Assembly: GCA_026261815.1 (NCBI GenBank)
Contig: JAMPIT010000886.1
Span: 22,240,001-22,304,000 of the forward strand
DNA from: Monarcha castaneiventris obscurior
Taxonomy: Eukaryota; Chordata; Aves; Passeriformes; Monarchidae
Reading direction: 5' to 3'
Length of the DNA stretch: 64,000 nucleotides
Shown here: piece by piece, positions 14,271 to 26,390 of the stretch
Layout: every line of letters begins with the position of its first letter
How positions within the stretch are numbered: position 1 is the first letter of the stretch
The notes under the pieces: generated by a model
The model's database searches: none
Told to the model about the DNA's origin: nothing
The model's input: only the letters and a program-made list of their open reading frames with translations
Translations under genes and position numbers: made by a program

Positions 14271-17200
14271 TCCTTCATTTAAGGATCATCTGACCACATC
14301 AAATCTTCCTTGATTTAGTTTTATGTCACAATGTTGTCATCCTGAGGGTCCCTTTTGCAGCAAGGGAGACAGAAACCCTGAGTTTTGACAAACACAACTG
14401 GACTACACTTTGTGAGAAGCCTTTAACCACCTGCAAGCTAGAAGGGTGCTGAACATTTACCTGCCCTTCTGAGGAGTTCTGAAGTGTGCTGGGAAAGCCC
14501 CTCCCTGCCCCACATCCTTCTGAGAACCTGTATTCAGGTAGCTGGAGTGGAGTGAAAAAGTGCAGTGGTGGTGGTGGGAATGGCAACACATCTGAGAACT
14601 TCTCCAATGCTGCATCGTCATTGGGATCTGGCCCACAATCTGTAAATGCCTGCTTTTGAAGATGGAAAGAATTGATGTTAATATGAGGGAGCTATTTTTA
14701 TGTAAAGCAGACTGCTGCTCTTGTACTTTGACTCTGTATTTGATGGTGTAGTTAAAATTTGGCAGCGATCTTAAGAAATAATTTCTTATATAATCTATAC
14801 CTTCCTTTTGATTTTCTAGGAATAATTTATTTGGAATTGCTGTGTGCTATATAAATTCATCATTGTTTTTACAGACTCTGAATGTCGTGAGCAAATGATT
14901 TCTAATCAAGATCTGTAGGTTACTGTTCATAATTAAGCTTAGTATTGTGTATAATTCACTATACCACATTTTCCAGTGACAGCCACGTAAATTAGATATC
15001 ATCACAAGGGTTCTGAAGATTTATATTGTTATAAGGATACACTGCAGCCTTTTCCCATAAAATAAAGTGTGTTTTTCTGGCACGTAGAAGTTCTGTAAAA
15101 ACTCCGCGTTTTGTCATCCAAGTTTTGAGCTGATGCATATCTGTTGTGTAGTCTGCAGACAGGTTTTACAGCTTTTCTGTTTCTTTTCTGCTTCTCCCAC
15201 CAAATATACTTTTGATAACACTGAGTAGATAGTACAATTTGGAGGGATTTATATCTTGTAAAGCAAAGCATAAATTACTTTGATTAATACATTTTAATAT
15301 CATTCTTCTGTAAAACTGTATGCACAATTGGTACTTGGAGGTACTTGGATGGTAAGTCTTTTATTCTGGAATATTATTCATCTCCAAACAGTCCTCTGCA
15401 TCTTCTGGCATTTGATTTTCGTTGGTATGATTTCTGACTCTTTTTTTAATATGCATACTTCTGAAATACAAATTAGTTTTTTTCTAATGAATCATTATCA
15501 TGTGCTATCATCAAAGGTTATTCATTGAAAACTTGAGAAAAAGGCAATCAAAACTAATTTTGATTGTTAATGGAAATGTATTTTTGGTCTTAAACAGCTT
15601 CCTTCAGCAATAATTATAGTTAAGCCTCTTGGGTGTTTTTGGACTTCTAAATTTACATCCAGCAGTTCTTTTTCATTTAGTAGTTAATCTTGTACAGAGC
15701 ACTGAAAATTTATACTTCTACCTAACATCAGGAAAGTCAGGAGAGTGTATTCATCTATCCATCCTTTTAAAATATAGATGTAAATGTTTTTTTCTATATT
15801 GCAAAGAGATGTCTGTGTCTAAACTGTACATTTATATCATTGTGTAGCTGAGTTCTGAGTGTCACTTCTAAACTTGAAAAACATGAATTCAATCAGTTCG
15901 TATAATTTATAAGAATTAACACCAAGGTAATTATGTATCCTTGTGGAAAGAGATTTCTGTTATTCAGCCACTAAGAATTTTTGTAGAAAAGTAGAAGCAT
16001 TAGAGTGTGTATTAATTTGGGGGTTTAGAAGTTATTACAAGGTACGGGTCATTGTAATTAATAAAGGATGAATTAGCTGTGCAGTATTTCACTACTGACG
16101 TAGTTATTAAAAGATGAGGCTTTTTTCCTCCTGCAGTATTTTCATGTACAGCTGTTAATCACATGTTTCTGTAAACCACTGAGGTATAAATCCTCCCCTC
16201 CTACTGAAAAAAGATTTCCTTTTGAAAAGGGATTGGTCTGTGCCTTTTTCATCCAAATTCCAGCAAAATCTTCCCCTTGTGTTAAAGGTCTTACAATTAA
16301 AGTTCTGATCCTCTAATTAAAAGTGGAAATCCAAAACATAGCACTGATTTGGGTGTCTGATTTTGTTTTTACCGTAAGTACGCAGTTTCCCAGAGTTTAA
16401 GAAATGGTTAAAATTAATCCTGTGTGCAGTTACTGAGAGAAGAAGCAGGCAACAAATGTCAATAAATCTAGATCTGTTTGAAGCAGACGTCACTAAATCT
16501 TAGTCTTGACTGCTCTCTGGTAGTGTCAAGAGCTGCTCTGTAAGATGAATTTGAGGGGAGGATGAAAAAGGTACCATATTAAACCACTGCACTGATAAGT
16601 TTAGTTAAGAGGCAGAAGATGTGTCCTTGCAGTGACATTCAGTGGCCGATATTTGTTTCCCTTTAAATAATATGCTGTACATCTATGAGAATGATGGCTT
16701 GGTGTTTGTGACATTGCATCTTCACCAAGGTTACTGGCTCCAGGACAGGCAGTCTCTCCTCTCTTTCTCTCTCACACCCTGTCAATAAATATCCACTTGT
16801 CTGAGGAAGTGAGATACAGATTTTACAGCTGACACCAGAGCATCTTCATTTCCAGAAGCAATGAGTTTCAACACATGTGAACGTGAAGTAGGGGAGAAAA
16901 AAAATTAAAGGAATATATCTTTCAAGTCTTTGTCATAAGAAAGCAGTTACCTCTTCCAGACAACAAACCCCAAGGTTTGGCAATAGTATAACGTTTTAAG
17001 TCTTCTAGTGAAAAAAAGAAATTTCTATTATAACAGATTGAATTAAATCCAAAGCTTTGTTTAAAACCATATAAATATATTACCTTTTCCATATTATATA
17101 TTAATATCTATCTATATGTATATATATGTTTCCACTTTAAAACAGGAAAGTAATTTAAGAACAATATCATACATACATTGTGATTTTCTGGTCTATTAAT

Positions 17201-19999
17201 TCAGAGTGTTCATAATCTGGTATTAGATAACCCCTTCACTGTTTGGTTCTACCTGAACATGCAACTTCTACAGCTCTCAAGTGAAAGGCAGGGAGGTGAT
17301 ACTCTATATACACAAATATATGTATGCATAATAAACCAGGAATATCTAACACTGGGGGTTTTTACTACATGTGGAGGATTTGAGTACAAAGTCATGTAAA
17401 AAAGTGAACAAATAGCAGTCACGTGAAGAAGATCATAAATTTTCTAATTTTTAGCCTATTCTTTCCCTGAAGAGAAAAGCAAATAATTCGGTGGAAATAA
17501 TTGTCTGTGGTTTATTTCATCTCCAATTCTAATTTATGTGAGCTTAATGTCTGTGAGTAGAAAGACTCTCTTTTTTTTATTTTAAAACTATGTTAAATGT
17601 AATTAACAAGTCTGATTTATCATTAGCTGGTACCAAACTGCTAATATGTTCTCTTTTGCTCTCCCTCCCCTTGTCATGACTTCTTCCTCTCCCCAGCTTC
17701 TCCTCATCCTCCAGCTGAGCTCTGACTGTAGTCCAAGTGCTGGTTTCTTGCCATGAGTAGTACCACCTCATGAGGTAGAATTGAGTTCTTCATAACATTT
17801 TTCAGCTGCTTAGTGGCCTATTTACATCCATACAGTAGGTACCCCTTACCAATTCTCCCACGAGGGGATGTTTAGTCCTTACAAGAGCAGAGATGTAACT
17901 ATGTTTACAGTACTTTTCAGTCTGGGAGCAGCTTTTTTTGGCAGTGCTTTGTGATAGGGGCTCTGAAGATTCTTCTATTGTACAGGTGTGCTGCTATGAG
18001 CAGGACTAAGGCAAGGTGAATATCATTTTCTGAGCCCTTCTTAGGATTTCCTGCTTGGCACCAGCTTCAGGGTATGTGGAAATACTTCCATCATATGTTA
18101 TTGGCTTGCTAAAGGCTCTTATTCTCTGTAAAGAAGTGTCTGAAATGTCCAGCCTGAAAACATTGGTTGCTTGATACTAAAATAATGTGGATCATTAAGA
18201 GCTGGTGTTTCCAGTTGAGAATCACATTCTGGGATCTTTCTAGTAAGGTCATAAATCCTGTGCAGGGTAGTGTGCTATGGCAGGAATATCTCTGAGGTTT
18301 AAGATTTAATTTTTCGGTGTAATAGGTAACTGTGTCTCAGATTGAAATACAAGTATAAGATAAGGGTTTCTTTAAGTATCTTGAATGCCCAGATTATTTT
18401 TCCACATGTGGTATGTTACAAAAAAAGTCTTTGCCCTCAGAAATTTCTTGTGACCTTATTGTCTCTGCATGTCTTACACAAATTTTTCGTATAAATATGA
18501 GGAATAGTTTGGATTCAGAACTCTCTAGGACTATCTTGCTAATACACTTTTTGGTGGAAATAGTCTACCAATTCTTAATTCTAAAGCAAAACATTTTAAA
18601 TCTTTTTAAAAATGGTTTTAGTTGTTCTGCTATTTTGAATCACAAATACATGATAAAGCAGCCTGAGTTATCTGTTCAGTTGCAAGAAAACCTGGAAAGC
18701 ATTACTTTTCTCCTATGTTTTTGGAGACACTAAGTTGTATCTTTTGAGTCCCAGTTTCTTGATGAGAAGCTGTCAGAGACAGTAAATTCCTTTCTTCCTT
18801 TTGCCTCTCTTCAGAAGGAGAGCTGAAGGTTGGTTGCAGTCAATTGTATGAGGCCTAGGAGATTTGACATAGGATTGGTAGGTGTCAGCACAATTATGTA
18901 AGTTAACAGTTCTAACACCATGCTGGAGTATACAAAGTGCTGGGTTTTTTCTGTGTGGGTTATTCCCATTCCCATATAATATGTTGAATGGGTAAAAAAG
19001 ATTAAAGGAGACTGAATCTCATAATCAGCTCCCAATTCAGGCTTGATTTGTTGTTCTGGAATCGGACTCTAAATGGTGTAATTGTGTGCCTCTTCAATAC
19101 TTGTATCCATACAAAAGGACAGTATGACTCACTGTCCTAGAACTGTGCCTTAGGAACTTTCACTCTTGGGTGCTCAAATGTTGCATGAGAGAGATATAAA
19201 CTGAAACATCAGAATTAACCATATTGAATAATATAATGCATAAAATTGCCTTCAAAATATTAAGCATAGCTAAAAAAGTTCATTCAGTTGTTACAAAACT
19301 TACTGTATTTTCAGCCAAGGTAGCTGTACTGTAAATTAGGAGCTGTAAATTAGAGTATCAATCCATTTTTTTCAATTTTCTTTTACTACTTTTTACTCTG
19401 TGATGTTGTAGTTAGCAATGGTGTATGAAAATTATAGTAAGAACATTTTAGCATCTCTACTGAAAATTCTCCTCTGTGAGGCAAGTTTAAAGAAATATAT
19501 ATTCTTTCTGTACATTTTAGAGTAGTGAGAGTCTGAAAATTCATGTGAAATATTTTGCCTGAAAGCAAGCCCTATGAAGGGCAGTGGGTGCTCTTGCTAA
19601 AGGAAAGGGTGGAGGGTTGAAGTTTTAATTAGTTAAAAAGCTTTAGTTAAAAAGCAAAGCAAAAGCCAAAACCCCACAACTTCTTAAAGAGTGTCAAAGA
19701 AACTCATGCATGCATGGAAGAACAACAGAAAGGAAAAGAATAACAAACAGCTTCTATAAAGTGCTTTAGACATGTATTGAGGAAGATTAATATTGTTATT
19801 TTCAGAAATATTTGCACAGACCTAACACACCCTTGCTTATTTTTATTACTGATTCTAGACTAATAATTAACAATTCTGGAGGCTACTGAACAGGTTCTGT
19901 TGAAAGTAATTGTTCACTTTCAAGAATTCTCTTACAGGCTTCAAGTTCATTGCAAATGTTTCTCATTAGTTTACTGATGAGTATCTTCTTTCCATAGAC
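14271..19999. other. AT-rich noncoding stretch
   Basis: Nothing gene-like was recognised. A patch at about 14330-14640 is somewhat GC-richer, with a 93-codon minus-strand frame of no recognised family. A TA-rich microsatellite-like run lies at about 17091-17129. The area around 16340-16660 has a few retained CpGs, including a GACGTC core near 16484, but no stronger signal. No repeat family could be assigned. Confidence 0.6.
17091..17129. repeat. TA-rich microsatellite-like tract
   Basis: About 40 bases consist almost wholly of TA and TATC/TATG units in imperfect repetition. This is a simple-sequence tract with no other meaning visible. Confidence 0.7.
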
Positions 20000-22900
20000 A
20001 AAAGGAAAAGGGTGGAATTGTATGTTTTTCACTTTGACAAGTGGTGAATTTCACAGTGGTTCACAGGGAGTTCTGTTCAGGTGCCTCCTGCAATAAGTTG
20101 TGGTGCTTCCTTCCCTGTGCACCACTTGGAGTGTTCATCCCTGCTCTATATAAGGCCACTGATTACTCATCTCTTTTATGGGTGCAAACCTAAATACACA
20201 ATTTGAAAAAGAAATGTGACAGGTAATAGTTGCTGTAGTTTTTGAAACAGATAAAAAGTATTCCCTGAGTCTTGAACCAGTGCTCTCATCATGGAAGTCT
20301 TTTAAAAATGTGATTATTGAGAGATACAGCAATGCCATAGTAACAAAATATACCTTATGTTTGCACTATAACTGAATTATTATTGCTAATTATGGTAAGT
20401 ATTTTTAGTCATTGATATATGCAGCCACTAAAACACTGCATTTATCAGCTGAGTGTTTTTTCTCCTTGGCTTTGATGTTGCCAGTGTATATTTAATCTCA
20501 ATTTATTTCTACTAGTCATTGTTATATAAAACCTAATGCATGGAAACACAATATTTATCCCAGCAGCTGTTAAAAATCTGTGGATATGGATTAATGTCAG
20601 CTTTTAAATGTGTAGTGCTTTAGTTAATTCCATCCAAGGACAGATGATATCATCCACTAGGAAGGAATATATTAAAAGCTGTCAGCCAGAAGGTAGTAAA
20701 AGTAGGTGATATGTTATAAAGAGGACTAAAAGGTCATTCAAAGAAGAGATATTGCTAATAAGTCAATTAAAATTTTCAAGCTGACATTTTATAAATTTCT
20801 GTGTAAGTCCTAAAATGTTTCCAAAGCTAGCAAAATTCACATCTGAGACTGGAAAAATGAGGGTCATGCAGAACCTGCAGCTTCTTCATGGAATGAGCAA
20901 ACAGAGAACTTGCTGCTTTAGGTTAAGGCCTCAAGGAGATCATGTTGAAAGGGCCATTGTTTGGCCAGGTTCATGTCTGAGCGGTGTTTTTCAGTATAAT
21001 ATGTTAGTATTGCTTATGTGTATATAAGCAAATTTATTTCAGCAGATGCTTTCTGTGATGTCCTGCTGTCCTTTCCAAGGCTCACATGGATTATATGCAA
21101 GTAGCTGCTTCTATATGGCTGGATAGGGATTGTGTGTGGATATATTTATTTAGATTGCCCTTAAAGGTGAGGGCAAATTCTTTTAAATTTACTGTCCAAC
21201 AAGTGGGCAGTCATTGTATAAGACACATTGTAGCAATTTATTCAGGATTTGCTTTCATACTATCTCTGTCCGGTTTCAAGGCTCAAGATGAAATGCCAGT
21301 TGAGGTGGGCATACAAGCTGTGTCAAGGAACTAAACCCTCACTTCCAAATTGTGTTGTTCTTCCCTTGTTCTAAGTTTGATAAAGTTTAGGTAAAACACA
21401 AAAACCTGAGGCTTAGTTTTGTTGAAGATGTTGGTATATTTGACTGCCTCAGTGGAAGAGAGAAATACTTGAGTGCCTTTCAGGACTAGGCTCAAAATTA
21501 AGAAAACCAGCATCAGGCCTGTTTGTGTTCAGAAATAAAGAAAGGGAAGTATATTTGATGCAATTTCTCTTATTTATTGTTATCTAAAATCCCAAAGATT
21601 ATATTTTTTCTCAGTTCTGTGGAACACATTTTGTAGACTAAATACCAAATGAACATTTAGATTTAATACTGATTAGGGCCCAGATTAGAAAAAAGTTTGT
21701 AACTTGAAGTATATAGGATAAAATATTTGTTTTTCATGCAATTGAAATAGTTTCTGCACTTTTGTTGTTGTGAAATTTGTAGCCATGTGACCAAAGGGCA
21801 CTACATTTTTGATTTTTATCTCAGAGACTTACCTCTTTTCAGCTGAAATTTAGTTCTGGCTGCTTTTGACAAGTTTGGGCTTTTTTTTCTGTTCAGGTTA
21901 GTTCAGGTCTTTGTGGGGTGCTGTGAGGGGGATTAGTTTTGTGGTTTGGGGTTTTTTTTCTGTTTATTAAACTTTTCACAGGTGCTATTTAAGTATATTG
22001 GCTTTCAAATATTCTTAGGATACCTTTTTCTAAGTTAATCTGGGGGCTTAAACTAGCTGCATAATTTTTGGTAGCGTGGAGGTGCTTCTTATTGGTTACT
22101 TATCAGTCAACAGGTTATCAAATGAGCAAGTATTTCAGTGATAAATGATCAGACAGCTGCAGTCATATTCCACTCTCATGTTTGAACTAGACATGTTTTT
22201 GGTTTGCATGCTTTGCCTGATAAGATCACTTATTTCTGTGACCTTCTTACAGAAGGTTTGTTGTCTTCAGGTATTCTCACTTTTTCGAATATATTGAGTT
22301 TATTATCAGAAGATTACCTGACTGTATATTTAAATCTGGAGATTAGTCTGTTCTAGAAAAGGTAGCTGAATAATTCTCACTCTAGATTCATAAAACACAT
22401 TATTTAGTTCAGTATAACAATACAAAAAGAAAACTAATGAATTAGGACTCCAGAAAATATGTAGAAGGTCTACTGCAAAGTCTTGAAAATCCATGAACAT
22501 TACTTGCACACAATTACAGAAGTAAAAGTGAAAAAAAGCCCACCCCAGTCCCCCAGGCTTTGTTTAATGGTTTGATAATACACTTTCTCTGATACTTAGT
22601 ATTATTTGAAAGATATGTTTACATTCCTGTGATTCTGTGCATGCACACTCTACATGCATATCTATAACACAAAAATATTGTATCATCTCTGTATCCTCTA
22701 ATCTAACATGATTAGGTTGGCCCTGCTTGTTTCACTTGACAGGCAGGCAGTGACATCAATCAAAATTTCTGCCATTCATGTTGCTTTTCACAGTGCCTGT
22801 GAGAATCCTGACAGGTTTCTTTAAAGTGGAATAGCAATAACACTAGGATTTTGGTTTTCACAAGGTGGAGGGATAGTCATTTATCTATATGGATCATTTC

Positions 22901-24689
22901 TGTATTTAAGCTGATTTCTTTTAAGTTTGTACTTAAATGATATCATAGTGTACATTAAGAGATACCCAGGTGTTCTAACTAATCTCAAGAGTTTTATATT
23001 CTGAACTGAGAGGGGATTTGTTTCAAGATTGCAGGAGCAAGTTTTGCATCTGACTAAAACATGTCATGTGGAAAACCTTTGTGGGGTTTTTTGGGGAGTC
23101 AGGGTTTTTGTTTTTTCACAAAGAATAACAAATTTAGCATTTTTTCCCTTGTATTTTGTAACTGTATTTTCTATTAGTTCCTATTTAATGTTTACCCTGA
23201 AGTTAAATCATGGATGACATAGATGGCATCAAGATGTTTAATAGGTATATTCTGATGAATATTGATGCTTTGAGACTTTAACAATCATTTTGGTTCAGTG
23301 GATTGATGAACTAAGAATTGTTTTCTGCTGCTGATGCACTTGGTGGAGAGTTACTTCTGTCTTAAATTCTAAACTCAGATTGGCTTTTCAGTTGGGCAAT
23401 ATTTTCTGTCCTCTTTGACTTAATTCAAAATGCTATTTAGAAAGGCATCTAATCTTTGTTGAAGGTTTTTGGTTTTTTTTTATTGTTTCTCTGTGTGTGT
23501 CATCTGCCCAGGGGACATATATTTAGAGAGAAAAAAGAAGCTAAAGCAGAATTTACTTCAGATACTTCATTGCTGCAGCTTGCAAATGTATTGAATAAAC
23601 ACTGATAGCATATCTCTGTTAACAGAAAAAAAAAGGAAAGGTAGGCTGTTGGAGTAGCCATTCAGTAATGGATGGAGTACTGTAACTGAAGTATCTATTT
23701 TTTAAGTGCCTGTTGTGCAGTACCAAATGCTAATGTACGTGCCAAATGGGAATACCCTCTACCATGTGTAAGATGAATGAGGCACTTCAGAGTGGGATCC
23801 AAAACAGCTGGCAAACTGAAAAGTGCATGATTGCAAAGCTAGTTCACATTAGAACTAATCAAAATAAGGTGCTGCAGATGGGTATATCCTAAATGAAACT
23901 GTCATTTAATTGCAATTTCTCCACCTGTGTTCTTTCTTTAGACACCAACCCAACAATCAAGAAATGCTTGTCATATGAAAGATGGTAATAAATTATAGAA
24001 ACACTACAAGTTTTTGCCCTTCCCATCCTCTCCGGTGAATGGTTTTCACTTTTTCTTACTCCCTTTCTTCTGTTGCTGCTGTGGCACAGTAAGTTGGGGA
24101 TTTAGCCCTCACATCCTCTCTTCCTCCTCAGGACAGTGGCAGAATTAGAAAAGGAGGAATGAAAAGTGCACTGTAGTCTTAGGATACCCCCACCATCTAG
24201 TGCTCTGTCCAGAAAGGTAAATCATGTAGTTTTGAATCATGGTGGTCACTTCCAGTCTAGTAATATTGGTGCAGCCTTGGCAACTCTCCTTCATTCTTTT
24301 TTCTAAAGATTGTGTGATAAACAGTAGCTGTAATATTTATCTGGTGCTTGGGAAAGAGTCCTTTGTCATGGAAGCACTTTGGAAGCATTTTTGAAATGTT
24401 TCTCGAAGTAGTATGCCCAGTCCAGAGAAGCCTCACGTCACTTTGAGCAGTATGAATTCACTAGATGCACTCTGATAGGTCATTCTCTGGGTGTCATGAC
24501 AGAAGGTTGATGAGAAATCCATGGAGGTAAAATCCTAAAATAAATTTGTGGAGGGCTTAAGAAAATTTTGGACTCAAAAAGGAGACAGTGTTTGGGAAGA
24601 GTGTGAAAAGAATTGGATAGAATTGTTTTGGGGGTAAGTTCTTAGAAAAATTGCTTAAAAAGGAGACACCAGGGAAATTATTCTCTAGG
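20000..24689. other. AT-rich noncoding stretch
   Basis: No gene was recognised; open frames are 82 codons or shorter. G/T-rich tracts occur at about 21880-21965 and 23078-23120. The interval 20560-20800 is free of repeats and has several AT-rich transcription-factor-like cores, but it lacks the CpG retention seen in the better CNE-like candidates. Confidence 0.6.
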
Positions 24690-24770
24690 ATGATGCTGCT
24701 TGAGTACAAAGGTTGGACCAGATGATCCACTGTGGTCCCTTCCAACCTGATCCATTCTGTGATTCTGTGA
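24690..24770 (+). mobile_element. CR1 LINE, 3'-terminal tail fragment
   Basis: About 80 bases match the CR1 3' end in the + orientation. In order these are a CTGCTTGAG block, GGTTGGACCAGATGATCC, GGTCCCTTCCAACCTGA and the octamer pair ATTCTGTGATTCTGTGA. The match is closer than that of the fragment near 7.0 kb, so this copy may be younger. It is 5'-truncated and noncoding. Confidence 0.92.
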
Positions 24771-26080
24771 TCACTAACTCCATAATGGGGGAAGGGTAGA
24801 TATGATAGCTGCAAAGTATGATTTTATTTCTGAAAATTTTAGTTGATGTAGCTAAACTTGCCTGTATTTCTTGTGTAGAATAATTTTTTCCTTTTCAGTA
24901 AAGGATTAGGAGGTGCCACTAGAATGTTTGAATATTATTTGTGCTGAGGTACTGTATGTGTACTGAGATTTGCTCTGCTTTTTGCTTTGTGGTATTTAAT
25001 TTAAAAGCTCCATATAATTCTATTTCCTTTCTAAACTGTGTAAGTTGAAGCCCCAACTGCAGATGTGAACTGGCATGGGAAAATTGCTAGATTCTCATCA
25101 TGTATATAGTGATTTTCCCAAATTTAAACATGGAATCAATAATATAATGGTACTTAATGGCCTGTGTTTCTGGCCTTCTGCATCAATCAGTAATTGTATT
25201 CCAAATAGTGTATCATTTCTGTAAATCAATGCACGTCATAGTTATTGGCATAGTGATGACATACACATGTAACATAAGAAAAAAATCTGTCTTGGCACAA
25301 ACCAATTCAATCCCTTTTAAATCAAACAAAGTTTGGGATGGATTAAATGATGCAAACAATTCCTTGGGAATAATTCCTAAAAGTTTTCATCAATATTGAT
25401 CATCTTAATGTGGTGTGCTACCTTTTTACATGTTTTGATGTGTTAAATCAATCCACTTTTTACAATGATGGAAGACTTATTTTTTACAAGGGATGTAAAT
25501 TTAGTAGGATTTAAGTGTGTTTTAAATGTTGTACTGAATTCTCTCATTCATACATTGGTTACATAATGGTCTTGCAATCACTGGGAAATTCCCCCTTTCA
25601 CCACAAAAAAAAAAAAAAAAATCATTGTTTTTATTATTTTTCTTCCTTTTTACCTTTAATAGAACCATAAATAAGGCTGACTAGTGTGGACTCTACTGCT
25701 ATGTAAAAGCTATTTTAAAACATCTAACCATCTGCTTAATGGCTGGTAATACGTTTCTAATGGTCACTCTTGATAAGATACTTTCAATTTGCTACAGTAG
25801 TAGTAATCAAACAGCCAAGCACATTCTACACTGATGTGGCTGAGATTGTTCACTTTCCTATCAGCGAAAGGGTTGTTACAGTCTTGCATAGCAAAAGAAC
25901 AGCAGCTTTGAAAGTTTTGTGTTTTAACAGCACATTTTTGGGATGACGAATATGGGTCAGAGTTATGAGCTTATCAGATGTTACACAAATGGGTAATTTT
26001 CAGTGTTTATATGTCCAGGTGTTGTGGCTACTGTGGTTGTAACAGGTCAGTTTAATTAATGATTGTTCTTTTTTTCCCTG
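24771..26080. other. AT-rich noncoding stretch
   Basis: No gene was seen. A run of 17 A residues occupies 25605-25621. The part after it, about 25640-26060, lacks repeats and has mixed composition. It may belong with the CNE-like block that follows, but the evidence is weak. Confidence 0.6.
25605..25621 (+). repeat. Poly-A run (17 A)
   Basis: Uninterrupted run of 17 adenines. No retrocopied gene or SINE is recognisable upstream of it, so I treat it as a simple homopolymer. Confidence 0.85.
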
Positions 26081-26390
26081 GATTATATATACTGAATTGC
26101 TGTCATCTAGGGCCTTGAATTCTTTTGTGTGATCCTGGCAGCTGGTGACGGCTTTGCAAATTATGAGTTTCTTGGCTTAAAACAGATTAAATTGCAGACA
26201 AAACAAGCTATCAGCTGAGTAAATACTGCACCTCTGTTTGGCTTCAGTGAGAAGAAGGAGATTAGCGTGAGTACTTAGTGTTCATAATTACTAGTAAGAG
26301 GCAAATAGTAGGCTCAGGCTGACTGGAGATTGTTCCATTATATCCAATTAACACCCACTTGATTATTGTTAATTACTTGTGTTGGATGAC
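26081..26390. promoter_or_regulatory. Candidate conserved noncoding element (CNE-like)
   Basis: A repeat-free block with balanced composition. It contains TAATTAC-type and TTAATTAC-type homeodomain cores (near 26284 and 26370), a CCAATTA motif (near 26344) and two retained CpGs. No open frame of interest crosses it. The call rests on texture alone and needs alignment to other birds and mammals. Confidence 0.3.

Noticed and set aside
16735..16795. Pyrimidine-rich stretch followed by AATAAA-like sequence, considered as an LTR end
   Set aside because: No TG...CA boundaries, primer-binding site or retroviral coding remnant could be seen.
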